From contig BPKM01000004.1 in NCBI GenBank assembly GCA_026005135.1, positions 1 through 64,000 on the forward strand: DNA of 64,000 nucleotides. The letters are read 5' to 3'. Below, piece after piece: positions 8,612-18,738 of the stretch. A program made the translations under genes and the position numbers. The notes below the pieces were generated by a model. It had not been told where the DNA came from, did no database searches, and saw nothing but the letters and a program-made list of their open reading frames with translations. The stretch is from Leptospiraceae bacterium. Its GTDB lineage: Bacteria > Spirochaetota > Leptospiria > Leptospirales > Leptonemataceae. The stretch's first letter is position 1. Each line of letters opens with the position of its first letter.

Positions 8612-9565
8612 ATGAAAGTTATCAAATACTTAATATTTTTATTTTGTATCTATTCCTTATTTAGTCAAAATAAAATATATACAGAAAAATTTCCAGATTT
8701 TTTAATCCAAGAAAACGAATATTTAGATTCATTTCCTAAAACAAATTTTATTTTTATTTTAAGTCCTTCTGATTTTATTCTTTGTAAAAAAAATCCTATT
8801 TATTATAAAGAAAGTTTATTAAAACAACAATACTTTCAGATAGAATTTTTAGATAAAATTTATACAGATGCTGGAAATTTTAATAACGATGTAATTGAAT
8901 ATTATTTAAAAACATATGATATAAATTTAACAATAAAAAAATTACAGGAAGGATATAATAAAGATCCTTTATTTTTTGCCTTCTTATATAATTTAGGAAG
9001 ATTATATTTGCTTAAAAAGGATTATAATAAAAGTATATTTTATTTTAATAAAACATTTTATTATTTTCCAGAATATCCAAGAATACATTATTATCTCGGC
9101 AAAAACTATTTATTATTAAATAACGAAATACAGGGCGAATATCATTTTAAAAAAGCTATCCAGTTAAATCCAGACCAGATAGAATATTATATAGATTTTA
9201 TTAATATATTATATGATAAAAAACAATATGCAAAAGCTAAACTATATTTTTCTCATGGAATAAAAAAATTTAATGAACATAATTATTTTAAAATATTTAA
9301 AGCAAATTATCTAATTAAAGAAAAAAAATTTAGTAAAGCATTAAATATTTTATTAGAAATTGACAAAAACAAATTAAATGAATTCGAATTATTAGAACTC
9401 AATTATACTTTATTTGTTTTATACGAAAAAACTTCTCAATTAGATAAAGCTTTAAATCAAATAAATAAAATTTTATCTTATAAAAATCCTTATTTTTTTA
9501 ATAAATATTCAAGAGAATTATTATTAAGCCAGAAAGAACGCTTAGAAAAAATAATAAAAAAATAA
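8612..9565 (+). CDS. Exported TPR-repeat protein
   Basis: 317 residues. It begins with a signal peptide (VIKYLIFLFCIYSLFS, cleavage likely near residue 19). From about residue 105 it is made of tetratricopeptide-type helix pairs, for example LGRLYLLKKDYNKSIFYF and YLGKNYLLLNNEIQGEYHF, which usually act as protein-binding scaffolds. The N-terminal 90 residues have no clear assignment. It is therefore probably periplasmic. Start chosen because the signal sequence follows directly. Confidence 0.7.
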   Translation: MKVIKYLIFLFCIYSLFSQNKIYTEKFPDFLIQENEYLDSFPKTNFIFILSPSDFILCKKNPIYYKESLLKQQYFQIEFLDKIYTDAGNFNNDVIEYYLKTYDINLTIKKLQEGYNKDPLFFAFLYNLGRLYLLKKDYNKSIFYFNKTFYYFPEYPRIHYYLGKNYLLLNNEIQGEYHFKKAIQLNPDQIEYYIDFINILYDKKQYAKAKLYFSHGIKKFNEHNYFKIFKANYLIKEKKFSKALNILLEIDKNKLNEFELLELNYTLFVLYEKTSQLDKALNQINKILSYKNPYFFNKYSRELLLSQKERLEKIIKK

Positions 9566-9579
9566 CCCCCTTTCGGGGG
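9566..9579 (-). terminator. Rho-independent terminator for the large lipoprotein gene
   Basis: A perfect GC stem, CCCCC-TTTC-GGGGG, lies between the convergent TPR gene and the large lipoprotein gene. Read on the minus strand the stem is followed by TTATTTTTTTATT, a good U-tract, so it mainly terminates the lipoprotein gene. On the plus strand the downstream sequence is less T-rich. Confidence 0.8.
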
Positions 9580-9615
9580 TCATAAAAAATTTCTATGGAT
9601 TAAAGGAGAGAGAAA

Positions 9616-12600
9616 TTAATATCCATGGCAAGAGGTGTCGCTTGGATTGTTATTATCACATCTATGATCCCAGTATTCTTGATAATTGATAAATCCATTA
9701 TTTGGACAACCAGGTTGACCTGCATCAATTATCGCTTTTGTATTTTTATCTATACAGAATAAATTCCACCAGAGATTTATCTGGCCAGAACCAGCTACAT
9801 ATGTCCTAACAAGACCTGTATGTTTATATACTCTTACAATCGCCTGAGCATCTTTAATAGTTTTACTTGTATAGTATCTCTGAGACCAGTTAAATACACT
9901 ATAACCAAGTCGATTTGCATTTGGTCCAGTAAATGTCCAAATTCCACCTTTAATGGTAATCGTTTCTGGTCCATAACCTGTAATAACATCATAATCAAGT
10001 GTAGCATCTCCAATATTTAATCCAGAGAAATTACTATCAAATTGAGAAGTTGGCTTTCTCCATTTCCAGCTTACCTGACATCTATGTTTATTCGAACCAT
10101 CAGATGGGAAATATGCTGTACCTTTTATTCTACAATCTTTATTTCCAAATTCAAAATGAGAATCTAAATCTCGTGGATCTTTGGTATTCCATTGTAATAC
10201 AATTCGTATTTCGTCTTGAGCTAATTTTGGAGAAATCAATACATCCTGACTTGCTGGTGTATTAGATCCTGCAGAAATTACTGTTTTATAAGTAGTAATA
10301 TATTCTTCTGTTATACCATTAGCTGTTCCGGTACCAGATACTTCTAATGTATAATTTCCTGCTGGAACATTTGGTATTAAATAGATACCATTAGAATCTG
10401 TTGTTACAGCTGGTATGGTTTGATTATTAGCATCTAAGGCATAAGGTCCAGATGTCACATTAATGCCTGGTCGAATTCGAACAGTTAAACCTCTAACTGG
10501 TTTATTATTAAAAGCATTTCTTACCACACCACGTATATTGGCTGGTCCCTGAGAATCTGGTATTGCTGTAATAATATCAAAGACAGCTTTTCCATTAGCT
10601 GGAATATTCACAATACCTTCTACTGATTTGTATCCAGCAGAAGTAAATTTTACCTTCCATTGTCCAGCATTTACATTAAAAATATTATATTGTGATGTTC
10701 CAGACCATATAGCAGGACCATTTGTTAAAGAAGCAGGTTCAACGCCATCTGTAGGTCTTACACCTGTTACGGGATGTACCAATTCTATTGCATAAGTTCC
10801 CGTAAATGGATGACCACCTGCAAGCATTACTCGTCCTTCTAAATCACCACGGCCATTGTTTGGAACTAAATTACTATCTGCAACAGCATCTCCATTCCAG
10901 GGTACAGTCACATCAATAACCTGATCTTCATAACCATCTTTAGAAATTATTACAACATAATCACCTGGATCAATATTTTTAAATTCATATTTTCCATTAG
11001 AATTAGTTGTTATATCTGCTACCTGTTCATGTGCTGATGGGTTTAATCGGGTAAGACTAGAAATTATATCATAATCTTTATACACGTTAACAAGATTTCC
11101 ATTTACACGTTTTCTTAATTTTACAGTTGCTCCATTGACAGGTACTGTACTAAATGCATCTGTAACAGTTCCACTCAATTTTCTTCTTGGTTTATGTGCT
11201 AAAACAGATGTTACAGTTAAAACATCTGATGAATCTAATACATCATCTGCTACAGAACTATTATCTGCCTGATATACACCAGTTTGTATATGATCTAATG
11301 GATCCACAACAAAAATACTATAGGCACCTTGTTTTAAGAAATAATAATCTGTTCCACTTTCTGTAATTTTTTGTATTGTTGCTGATGGATCTGTACCTAC
11401 AATAGAAGAATTTTTCAATAGTGGTGCACTAGCAAAATTTTGAATTGCATAACCAACCTTTTGTTCCTCTGTTAATCCAGATGGAAGTTGTACTACTTTA
11501 ACATTACCATTAAAATCATAACTTCCTGTATTATCTGTTGTAGTAATTAAAGCATAATCGTTTGTTCCATCATTTATCGTTACCAATACAACAAATAAAC
11601 CAGATAAGGGATGTTTAGAATTATATCCTGGCGCAGAAGGATAAGCATTTTTATCTCCATTTACAAGTGTATCTAATGTTGTGGATACACCTTTAATACG
11701 AGAACGTTTTGTAGAAGATGTTAGTACAACATTTCTATCCTCATTTTGACCATTTAAAATAATCACATCTTCCTGCGAATTATTATAACCTGGTGCAGAA
11801 ACATAATATCTCCATTTTCCAGCTACAGCAGTCATTACAAGTTTATTAATAGAACTATCATAATCATATTCTTTTATTGCCCAGGTTTGATAATTACAAT
11901 TTGGTGCACAATTACATAAAAATGTTCCAGCTGCTGTACCGTTCCATGTTGGACATGCCTGATATATCCAATTTCGAATTAAGCTTCCTAATCTTTCATG
12001 ATCAATTAAATATGCTAAATTCTTAGGTGGTTGAGTTTGATCTGGTCTGAAATTAATTCTTGCTCCTGGAACTGGTGCTATTGCTCCAGAAGAAATCATA
12101 CCTGTTATCTGAGATGGATTCGCAACCATTATAATTGGTTCTGTTGTGAGATCTACAACTCTTGTACCACCAGCTGCATGTGCTATAAAAGAAAATGTTT
12201 TATTTCTGGATGTAAAACCATTTCGAGAAACTTCTAAATAAAAAATTCCATTGGTTAATGTTATTCCAGAAAACTGAACAACTCCACTACTATTAGGATT
12301 AGCAGTTGCCTTTATATTTCCCTGTTCATCTTTTAAGCGTACTGTAAATTGTGTTAAATCGTCCCCCTCAATTGCCCCATTCACAACAACAGCAGTAATT
12401 TGAGCATCACTTTCTGTTGGTGCCTGCCAAACAACGTTTAACTGTCCTGTTGATAATTCTGTTGCTACAGTTTGATCATTACCCTGAAATACAAAATGTA
12501 CCATAGCTTGTGCATCGCTGAATGGCTGACCTGAAACTGTTAAACTATCTCCATCTACTACAACAAAATAATTTCCATTTTGTAAATTTGCTAAAGTAGA

Positions 12601-13317
12601 ACTATCATTACTATCAAATGCAAAACTTCCATCACTTCCTGTTTGCTCACAAGCAATTTGAGTTTGATTAGAATCATATAAACATACTGTAATTCCACTT
12701 ACTCCACCTGGATTGATTACCACACCATCCTGATTAAATCCAGGATTTGTAACAACACCAGAAATAATTGCTGGACCAGATGTATAATAAACTCTCTTTG
12801 CAATTAACTCTAATCCAGAAACTTGATTAGGATTTTGTGTTGGGTCAAAAATAAAACTAAAATCTACATAAGCATAAGCTAGACCATATCCATCGTTAAT
12901 TAAGATACGATAATTATTATTTTGTAAATCTTGTAAATCGAATAAAAAATTTCCAGTCTCTTGAGGTGTTGTTTCTGCCTTTTCTTCGGCATTTGGTGCT
13001 ACCAGTTTAATTTTTATATGACTAATATCAGATGTTGATAAACCAGCATCTACAAGAGAAACAATACTACCATCTGGCATTTCTACTTTTAGAATACCAG
13101 AAATTTTTACTGGTCCATGGGTAGGAATTTCTTGATTTACATTCCCTCCCGGATTACCTGATAAATCCTCAGGTAAAGGAACACCATTTGAATCTTTTAA
13201 TACATCTGGCGGGAAAAACCAGAACCCTTTTTTCTTTTTATCACAAGCACTGGTTAAAACCAGCACTCCAATTAATATCGCATACCACAACAAGGTTTTT
13301 ATTTTACTATTTATCAT
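9616..13317 (-). CDS. Large surface lipoprotein with repeated Ig-like/carboxypeptidase-regulatory domains
   Basis: 1233 residues. A lipobox, LTSAC, ends at Cys25, followed by a Lys-rich tether and a Gly/Pro-rich linker. The body is a chain of beta-sandwich modules. At least three match the carboxypeptidase-regulatory pattern (IRGVVRNAFNNKPVRGLTV then TTDSNGIYLIPNVPAGNYTL; LSGTVTDAFSTVPVNGATV then NGKYEFKNIDPGDYVVII). The C-terminal ~180 residues contain LQWNTKDPRDLDSHFEF and GYGPETITI, a pattern I associate with DUF2135/YfaP-like domains, and several Cys pairs. A surface adhesin or matrix role is inference. It is divergent from an HTH regulator, with twin operators between. Intact over 3.7 kb, with its own terminator. 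Confidence 0.82.
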   Translation of the reverse strand: MINSKIKTLLWYAILIGVLVLTSACDKKKKGFWFFPPDVLKDSNGVPLPEDLSGNPGGNVNQEIPTHGPVKISGILKVEMPDGSIVSLVDAGLSTSDISHIKIKLVAPNAEEKAETTPQETGNFLFDLQDLQNNNYRILINDGYGLAYAYVDFSFIFDPTQNPNQVSGLELIAKRVYYTSGPAIISGVVTNPGFNQDGVVINPGGVSGITVCLYDSNQTQIACEQTGSDGSFAFDSNDSSTLANLQNGNYFVVVDGDSLTVSGQPFSDAQAMVHFVFQGNDQTVATELSTGQLNVVWQAPTESDAQITAVVVNGAIEGDDLTQFTVRLKDEQGNIKATANPNSSGVVQFSGITLTNGIFYLEVSRNGFTSRNKTFSFIAHAAGGTRVVDLTTEPIIMVANPSQITGMISSGAIAPVPGARINFRPDQTQPPKNLAYLIDHERLGSLIRNWIYQACPTWNGTAAGTFLCNCAPNCNYQTWAIKEYDYDSSINKLVMTAVAGKWRYYVSAPGYNNSQEDVIILNGQNEDRNVVLTSSTKRSRIKGVSTTLDTLVNGDKNAYPSAPGYNSKHPLSGLFVVLVTINDGTNDYALITTTDNTGSYDFNGNVKVVQLPSGLTEEQKVGYAIQNFASAPLLKNSSIVGTDPSATIQKITESGTDYYFLKQGAYSIFVVDPLDHIQTGVYQADNSSVADDVLDSSDVLTVTSVLAHKPRRKLSGTVTDAFSTVPVNGATVKLRKRVNGNLVNVYKDYDIISSLTRLNPSAHEQVADITTNSNGKYEFKNIDPGDYVVIISKDGYEDQVIDVTVPWNGDAVADSNLVPNNGRGDLEGRVMLAGGHPFTGTYAIELVHPVTGVRPTDGVEPASLTNGPAIWSGTSQYNIFNVNAGQWKVKFTSAGYKSVEGIVNIPANGKAVFDIITAIPDSQGPANIRGVVRNAFNNKPVRGLTVRIRPGINVTSGPYALDANNQTIPAVTTDSNGIYLIPNVPAGNYTLEVSGTGTANGITEEYITTYKTVISAGSNTPASQDVLISPKLAQDEIRIVLQWNTKDPRDLDSHFEFGNKDCRIKGTAYFPSDGSNKHRCQVSWKWRKPTSQFDSNFSGLNIGDATLDYDVITGYGPETITIKGGIWTFTGPNANRLGYSVFNWSQRYYTSKTIKDAQAIVRVYKHTGLVRTYVAGSGQINLWWNLFCIDKNTKAIIDAGQPGCPNNGFINYQEYWDHRCDNNNPSDTSCHGY

Positions 13318-13424
13318 ATTTATACACCCCCCTGTTTAAAAAATAGTTGTCATATACTATGATTTAAATAAATACCATTCAGAGTCAACTTTGAAAAAAT
13401 AAAAAAATAAAAAAATTTTACAAA

Positions 13425-13473
13425 TTGTTCTATTTTGGACAATTTATTAATGTTTTTGTCCAATTTAGGACAA
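13425..13473. promoter_or_regulatory. Twin 18 bp operator-like palindromes
   Basis: Two related imperfect palindromes, TTGTTCTATTTTGGACAA at 13425-13442 and TTGTCCAATTTAGGACAA at 13456-13473. They share the consensus TTGTYC-N6-GGACAA and are 31 bases apart, about three helical turns, so two dimers could bind the same face. They lie between the start of the large lipoprotein gene and the divergent HTH regulator gene, the expected place for an autoregulated operator controlling both. Binding by that regulator is inference. Confidence 0.7.
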
Positions 13474-13496
13474 TAATATACCTATAGGGGGTATTA

Positions 13497-14075
13497 ATGA
13501 AAACAAAAAAAATTAAACGAACAAAGATTCAAAAACAAAAAAAAGAAATTTTTCAAAACAATACGAATATTAAAGAATCTTTTAATCAAAAAAAAAATAT
13601 CTTTCACGAAACAAGAATTAAAAAAGATATATCAATAAATAAAATTGCTCATGATACAGGAATTGATCGAAAAATCATAAAAAATATAGATGAGGGTAAT
13701 TTTGATCATATAAAATTAATTCATCTTATTGAAGTAAGTAAATACTTAGGTGTTAATATTTTTCAGTTTATTAGAGATTATTATCAATTAGATGATATGG
13801 AATTTTATTCAGAAGAAATAGGTGATCTTGTTGATAGAATGGTCTGGTTACAAATGGATTTAATTTATTCCGAACTTAAAGAATTAGCAAAACTAACCAA
13901 AATGCGTGTTGATGATTTTAATGTTCAACAAATTTTATCTCAGAGAAAAAACTTAAATAAATTAATTGTTTTAAATATGCGTTTAAGAAAAGGAGAAATT
14001 ACACCTTCTGAAGCTCTATCCCATTTCCCTATTTTAAAACATGGTTATCTAAGAAGAAAAAATTTAGAAGATTAA
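13497..14075 (+). CDS. HTH transcriptional regulator (XRE-like N-terminal domain)
   Basis: 192 residues. A Lys-rich start is followed by a helix-turn-helix of the XRE/Cro type at about residues 40-90 (ISINKIAHDTGIDRKIIKNI, then a conserved VSKYLGVNIFQFI). The C-terminal 100 residues are helical with no recognised ligand domain (LVDRMVWLQMDLIYSELKEL). The start follows a G-rich Shine-Dalgarno (AGGGGG) nine bases upstream. The gene is divergent from the 3.7 kb lipoprotein gene, and two matching palindromes lie just in front of it, so autoregulation plus control of the lipoprotein is the simplest reading. It converges with the permease genes. Confidence 0.65.
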   Translation: MKTKKIKRTKIQKQKKEIFQNNTNIKESFNQKKNIFHETRIKKDISINKIAHDTGIDRKIIKNIDEGNFDHIKLIHLIEVSKYLGVNIFQFIRDYYQLDDMEFYSEEIGDLVDRMVWLQMDLIYSELKELAKLTKMRVDDFNVQQILSQRKNLNKLIVLNMRLRKGEITPSEALSHFPILKHGYLRRKNLED

Positions 14076-14078
14076 TAA

Positions 14079-14960
14079 TTATTTTTCTTCTGCAATAAAG
14101 TTTAAAGCTAATATTAAAGGTAAAATTCCAAGAAAAGAAGCACTAAAAAAATTCCACCATATAGGTGGGTCTCGCATCAATTCGCGTTGTGCTTCTGCTA
14201 TCATAATACCCCACGAAGATGAACCTGGTTCTATTCCAATACCAATAAACGTTAAAACTGTTTCTGCTAATATTACATGAGAAGCTGATAAAGCAAAAGT
14301 AATACGTATAATTGATTTTGTATTAGGTAAAATTTCTTCTATAAGGATACGAAAATTAGATTTTCCAGCAACTTTTGCTGAACGAATAAATGCTAATTCT
14401 CTAATTTTTAATGTTTCTCCTCGAATTAATCTTGCAAGCTCTACCCATGAGGTTAATCCTATTGCTAAAATAATCCAGAACATTCCTCTCCCAAAAACCA
14501 TTAAAAATGTTATAACAAATAATAACCATGGAATAGATGCAACAGTTGTATAAAACCATTGAATTAAATCATCTATAAATCCGCCAAAATATCCAGCTAT
14601 TAATCCTAAGAATATTCCAATTGGAAATGCAACCAAATTTACGCCAAAAGCTAAAAGTAAAGCAGTTTTTGCACCTTTTAAGGTTTGTAGCAATACATCA
14701 TTACCATTAATATCTGTTCCCAATAAATGGAAACCTATTGGCTTTTCGAAATATTTATTTGGCTTTTTATAAATTCCCAGGGGTTCTGTATAACTTCTCT
14801 CTTTTTTTACTTCAAACACATTAATAAAAATTCCTTCTAAAATAGAATATGTCGCACCATAAGAATCTTTATATGTTATTATATCTAATACACCAATAAT
14901 AAAATATATTACAATAATAGTATAGCTAATTTTCTTTATTATTTTCTGATATTGATTCAT
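14079..14960 (-). CDS. Peptide/nickel-type ABC transporter permease (DppC/OppC-like)
   Basis: 293 residues, usual size. An N-terminal membrane anchor at about 10-30 is followed by a periplasmic segment with FHLLGTDINGNDVL, typical of OppC/DppC, and then five membrane helices. The cytoplasmic coupling loop with VELARLIRGETLKIRELAF and SAKVAGKSNFRILIEEILPN carries the EAA signature that docks the ATPase. It follows the DppB-like gene by six bases. No substrate-binding protein or ATPase gene is nearby, so these must come from elsewhere. Substrate unknown: oligopeptides, dipeptides or nickel are all possible. Confidence 0.88.
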   Translation of the reverse strand: MNQYQKIIKKISYTIIVIYFIIGVLDIITYKDSYGATYSILEGIFINVFEVKKERSYTEPLGIYKKPNKYFEKPIGFHLLGTDINGNDVLLQTLKGAKTALLLAFGVNLVAFPIGIFLGLIAGYFGGFIDDLIQWFYTTVASIPWLLFVITFLMVFGRGMFWIILAIGLTSWVELARLIRGETLKIRELAFIRSAKVAGKSNFRILIEEILPNTKSIIRITFALSASHVILAETVLTFIGIGIEPGSSSWGIMIAEAQRELMRDPPIWWNFFSASFLGILPLILALNFIAEEK

Positions 14961-14966
14961 ACTAAC

Positions 14967-15947
14967 TTACTCGAAACGTATTCTTGGATCTACAAAAGCA
15001 TAAGAAATATCTGTTAAAATATTTCCTAACATATAAAGTAATGCACCAAGATAAACGAGAGCTTTTATAACAGGAAAATCTTGAGAAATTACCGCCATAT
15101 ACATCATATCTCCCATTCCAGGTATTCCGAAAAACTGTTCTAATAATAAAGAACCAGTTATTAAAAAAGGAAGACTCATAACTACTGTCGTTAAAATTGG
15201 TATTGATGCATTTCTTAAAATATGAAAAATCAATATATACCACGATGAAGCCCCTCTTAATCGTGCAGCTCTAACATGTAAAGAATATTTTTGTTCATGC
15301 AATACGGTTCTATAAAAGCGAATCTGACCACCCATACCACCAATTACTGCCACTATAATTGCTGGAATAGGATTTCCATAAATAGGAACTATACGAAAAA
15401 ATTCTCCAAATATCCAGCCAGCTAATAATAAATAAACTGGTAAAGCAATACTCATTGTAAATACAGCAAAAATTGTAATCAATCTATCAACCCAGATTTG
15501 ACTAAGTATTGTAAACAAAGATAAAAAAAGACTTATAAATAATGAAATAATAAAAGCAGGAAGCATTATACTTAATGAAGGTAAAGCTCTTTCTTTAATC
15601 TGTTGTAAAATATCACGATTATTTTTATCTTTACCTAAATTTAATGTTATAAGTTCATAAATACCAAGAAAATAACGAGAATAAAATATACTTTTTTCTG
15701 CAAACTCTGGATGAATTCTTCCATCTGGCCTTATCTCTTTTGCATGGTAAGGTAAATTTAAAAATAAAGGAAGATGATAACCATTTGCACGAACCCAATC
15801 CTGTAAAACAGGCAGGGGTGCCTGTGGTAAATTTACTTTTGCTATTGCAATGGAATCACGTAAATGAAATAACAAAAACGTTATTGTATAAACACCTAAG
15901 GCAATTGGTATAGTATATAGAATTCGTCTAAGAATATATTTCCACAT
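14967..15947 (-). CDS. Peptide/nickel-type ABC transporter permease (DppB/OppB-like)
   Basis: 326 residues. It starts with the standard N-terminal helix of the family (WKYILRRILYTIPIALGVYTI), then a periplasmic loop of roughly 100 residues and five further membrane helices. The EAA coupling loop is HVRAARLRGASSWYILIFHI and the family ending SYAFVDPRIRFE is present. It forms a pair with the downstream DppC-like gene six bases away and should build the heterodimeric membrane channel of a peptide-type importer. The long DPP-type first loop is complete and nothing suggests decay. Confidence 0.9.
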   Translation of the reverse strand: MWKYILRRILYTIPIALGVYTITFLLFHLRDSIAIAKVNLPQAPLPVLQDWVRANGYHLPLFLNLPYHAKEIRPDGRIHPEFAEKSIFYSRYFLGIYELITLNLGKDKNNRDILQQIKERALPSLSIMLPAFIISLFISLFLSLFTILSQIWVDRLITIFAVFTMSIALPVYLLLAGWIFGEFFRIVPIYGNPIPAIIVAVIGGMGGQIRFYRTVLHEQKYSLHVRAARLRGASSWYILIFHILRNASIPILTTVVMSLPFLITGSLLLEQFFGIPGMGDMMYMAVISQDFPVIKALVYLGALLYMLGNILTDISYAFVDPRIRFE

Positions 15948-16114
15948 TTTTTTGATCGTTTTTTAAAATATCAATCATCTATCAAACGATTTTTTAATTA
16001 TAATATACCTCATAAAATTAATTGATTAAATATGCATATATTAATAATCACAAAAAAAGATTGAAAGAATTGACATATATATCAAAATAAACAAAAAATA
16101 TATAGGAGTAGATC

Positions 16115-17788
16115 ATGAATTATGATTTTGATTTTATTGTGATTGGTTCAGGTTTTGGGGGAAGTGTTTCCGCAATGAGACTTTCGCAAAAAGGTTATAA
16201 AGTTGGTGTAATAGAAGCAGGTAAACGATTTAATAATAATGACTTTCCTAAAACGAACTGGCATTTTAGAAAATTTTTCTGGTTTCCTAAGATTTTTTGT
16301 TATGGGATACAAAGAATTAATATGTTAAAACATGTATTAATCTTATCAGGAGCAGGTGTTGGTGGTGGAAGTCTTGTTTATGCCAATACATTATATGTTC
16401 CTTTAAAAAAATTTTTTGAACATACTAAAGTACAAAAAATTGGTGGTGCGGAAGCATTAATGCCCTATTACGAAATTGCAAAAAAAATGTTAGGTGTTAC
16501 AACTACACCTAAAACATTCAGTGGAGATGGATATCTCAAAAAAACAGCAGAATTAATGGGATTTGGAGAAACTTTTCGACCCACACCAGTTGGAGTATTT
16601 TTTGGAGAAGCTAATAAAGAATATGAAGATCCTTATTTTGAAGGAGAAGGTCCTAAGCGCGTCGGTTGCAATTTTTGCGGTAATTGTATGGTAGGTTGTA
16701 GATTTAATGCAAAAAATACCTTGGATAAAAATTATTTATATTTTGCAGAAAAATTAGGTGCTCAAATCATTCCAGAGACTCAGGTAATAAAAATTGTTCC
16801 CATCAATGAAGATGGTTCAGATGGTTATGAAATTTATACTCGATCAACAACAGGTTTATTTGGTTTTCCCAAAAAGGTTTTTCGCACAAAAGGTGTTGTA
16901 CTTTCAGCTGGTGTATTAGGAACAATGAAATTACTTTTTAAAATGAAGCAAAAAAAGATAATGCCCAAAATTTCTGATAGATTAGGCCATTTTGTAAGAA
17001 CAAATTCAGAATCAATTATTGGTGTAACATCAAAAAGAAAAGATGTAAATTTTTCTGAAGGTATAGCTATTGCATCCAGTGTTTTTCCCGAAGAAGAAAC
17101 CCATATAGAAGCAGTACGATATGGGAAAGGATCGGATGCAATGAATAGTCTTGCTGCACCTGTTCTTGTTGATGGTGGGGGAAGAATTCCACGTCAAATT
17201 AAATTTCTTTTTGCAATTTTACGTCATCCTATTCTGACATTACGTATGTTGGTTCCTTTTGGTTTTGCTCATCGTTCTATCATATTACTTGTAATGCAAA
17301 CCCTTGATAATTATATTAAAATTAAATATAAAAGAACTTTATATTTTCCATTCAAAAAAATCCTTACTTCGGAATTAGATAAAGGAGGTAAACCACCAAG
17401 TTATATACCTATAGCCAACGAATTTGCAAGAAAACTTGCAACGTTAATTGATGGTATTCCAAGAAGTTCTCTTAATGAAGTTTTATTTGATATTCCCATG
17501 ACAGCTCATATTTTAGGAGGTGCATGTATTGGAGAATCTCCAGAAGAAGGTGTTATAGATCATCAAAATCGTTTATTTGGCTATAAAAACTTTTATGTTT
17601 GTGATGGTTCTATGATTCCAGCCAATCTTGGCGTTAATCCAAGTTTAAGTATAACTGCTTTTACCGAAAGAGCAATGTCTTTTATTCCTCCAAAAGATGG
17701 AAAAACAATTCATTTTTTTAAATTCGAAAAAACATGGAAGATTGATCAATTTTTACTTCAATCAGATTCAATTTTATCCAAAAAATAA
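16115..17788 (+). CDS. GMC-family oxidoreductase (cholesterol oxidase-like)
   Basis: 557 residues, no signal peptide. An N-terminal FAD-binding dinucleotide fold is visible ([19 protein letters not shown], then EAGKRF). It has the Cys-rich stretch [11 protein letters not shown] followed by [13 protein letters not shown] near residue 190, as in bacterial ChoD-type members. The C-terminal GMC signature reads [16 protein letters not shown] ... [19 protein letters not shown]. These flavoenzymes oxidise sterols or other hydrophobic alcohols with FAD; the substrate here is not shown. A good Shine-Dalgarno (TAGGAG) precedes the ATG. It converges with a short-chain dehydrogenase across a shared terminator, which suggests related lipid or alcohol metabolism. 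Confidence 0.88.
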   Translation: MNYDFDFIVIGSGFGGSVSAMRLSQKGYKVGVIEAGKRFNNNDFPKTNWHFRKFFWFPKIFCYGIQRINMLKHVLILSGAGVGGGSLVYANTLYVPLKKFFEHTKVQKIGGAEALMPYYEIAKKMLGVTTTPKTFSGDGYLKKTAELMGFGETFRPTPVGVFFGEANKEYEDPYFEGEGPKRVGCNFCGNCMVGCRFNAKNTLDKNYLYFAEKLGAQIIPETQVIKIVPINEDGSDGYEIYTRSTTGLFGFPKKVFRTKGVVLSAGVLGTMKLLFKMKQKKIMPKISDRLGHFVRTNSESIIGVTSKRKDVNFSEGIAIASSVFPEEETHIEAVRYGKGSDAMNSLAAPVLVDGGGRIPRQIKFLFAILRHPILTLRMLVPFGFAHRSIILLVMQTLDNYIKIKYKRTLYFPFKKILTSELDKGGKPPSYIPIANEFARKLATLIDGIPRSSLNEVLFDIPMTAHILGGACIGESPEEGVIDHQNRLFGYKNFYVCDGSMIPANLGVNPSLSITAFTERAMSFIPPKDGKTIHFFKFEKTWKIDQFLLQSDSILSKK

Positions 17789-17796
17789 TAATAGAA

Positions 17797-17825
17797 GCCC
17801 CTTATAATCGGGGCATCTATTTTTT
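17797..17825. terminator. Terminator between convergent GMC oxidoreductase and SDR genes
   Basis: Stem GCCCC (17797-17801), loop CTTATAATC-like bases, GGGGC (17810-17814), then ATCTATTTTTT on the plus strand. It sits nine bases after the GMC stop codon and just before the end of the convergent dehydrogenase gene, so it may serve both directions. Confidence 0.75.
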
Positions 17826-17835
17826 ATATACAAAA

Positions 17836-18723
17836 TTAAACAGCCAACTTTTGTTGATTTAACTTTTCATGCTTTTTTTTATTTAAATCTACATCTTCTG
17901 GTTTTGTTCTTCCTTTAAATTCATCCATTGTATGATTAACTCCAAGTAAATTTATAAAGAAATCGAAAAACCATACTGGGAATAATCGTAAAATTGGTAA
18001 AAGATACACAATCCATGGCATATAAAGTCTTTTTTTATTTTTCTCAATTGCTTTAATAATCTTTTTTACTACTTTATGTTGATCCAGTATAGGTAAAATC
18101 CAGGGCCAACGAGTTTTAACACCATCAAACATTCCTGTATTAATATAATAAGGACAAACAACTAAATTTCTAACAGGCCATTTATTTCTTTGTATTTCCA
18201 TTCTTAAAGATTCATCAAATCCAAAAGCTGCAAACTTAGAAGCACCATAATCAGACTGTTTATAAACCCCAATTAAACCAGCAGCAGATACAATATTTAC
18301 AATAAATCCATTTTTATTTTCTATCATCTTTGGTAAAAAAGCACGTATCGTCCAGAAATGCGCTAATACATTTACCTGAAATGTTCTTATAATTTGCTCA
18401 TCAGAAATTTCTAAAAAAGATTTGCCAGAAACAATACCTGCATTATTAACAAGAATATCAATAGTACCTAATTCTTTAAGGACTTTTTTTGCTAAATCAT
18501 ATACCATTTCTTTATCTGTTAAATCACAAAATTGAGTAATTAAATTGGTGGAACGAAAATGATTATCTTTTTCCCATTCTTCTCGCATTTGATTTAAATT
18601 TTCTTCATTTACATCCCAGATAACAATGTTTTTAGCACCCTTTTTAGCCATTCCTATTGCCATTAATTTTCCAATTCCACTAGCTCCCCCGGTTATTAAA
18701 ATATTTTGATTCTTAATATTCAT
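17836..18723 (-). CDS. Short-chain dehydrogenase/reductase
   Basis: 295 residues. Cofactor motif TGGASGIG at residue 11 with an acidic residue (WDVNEENL) after the second strand, the structural NNAG near residue 95, catalytic Ser in VNIVSAAGLIG, and the YxxxK pair in YGASKFAAFG near 160. The C-terminal part has a hydrophobic segment (VYLLPILRLFPVWFFDFFINLLG) that may bind membrane or a lipid substrate, as in retinol/steroid-type SDRs. The acid after strand two suggests NAD rather than NADP. Its ATG follows a G-rich ribosome site (GGGGG), and a perfect inverted repeat lies directly upstream. Confidence 0.88.
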   Translation of the reverse strand: MNIKNQNILITGGASGIGKLMAIGMAKKGAKNIVIWDVNEENLNQMREEWEKDNHFRSTNLITQFCDLTDKEMVYDLAKKVLKELGTIDILVNNAGIVSGKSFLEISDEQIIRTFQVNVLAHFWTIRAFLPKMIENKNGFIVNIVSAAGLIGVYKQSDYGASKFAAFGFDESLRMEIQRNKWPVRNLVVCPYYINTGMFDGVKTRWPWILPILDQHKVVKKIIKAIEKNKKRLYMPWIVYLLPILRLFPVWFFDFFINLLGVNHTMDEFKGRTKPEDVDLNKKKHEKLNQQKLAV

Positions 18724-18738
18724 ATTAATCCCCCATTT

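Noticed and set aside
9820-10265. Two plus-strand frames antisense to the large lipoprotein gene
   Set aside because: They lie opposite the conserved C-terminal domain and show no independent coding features; likewise the frame at 12031-12237.
14962-15243. A minus-strand frame overlapping the DppB-like permease
   Set aside because: It is the same DNA read one base out of frame with the conserved permease.
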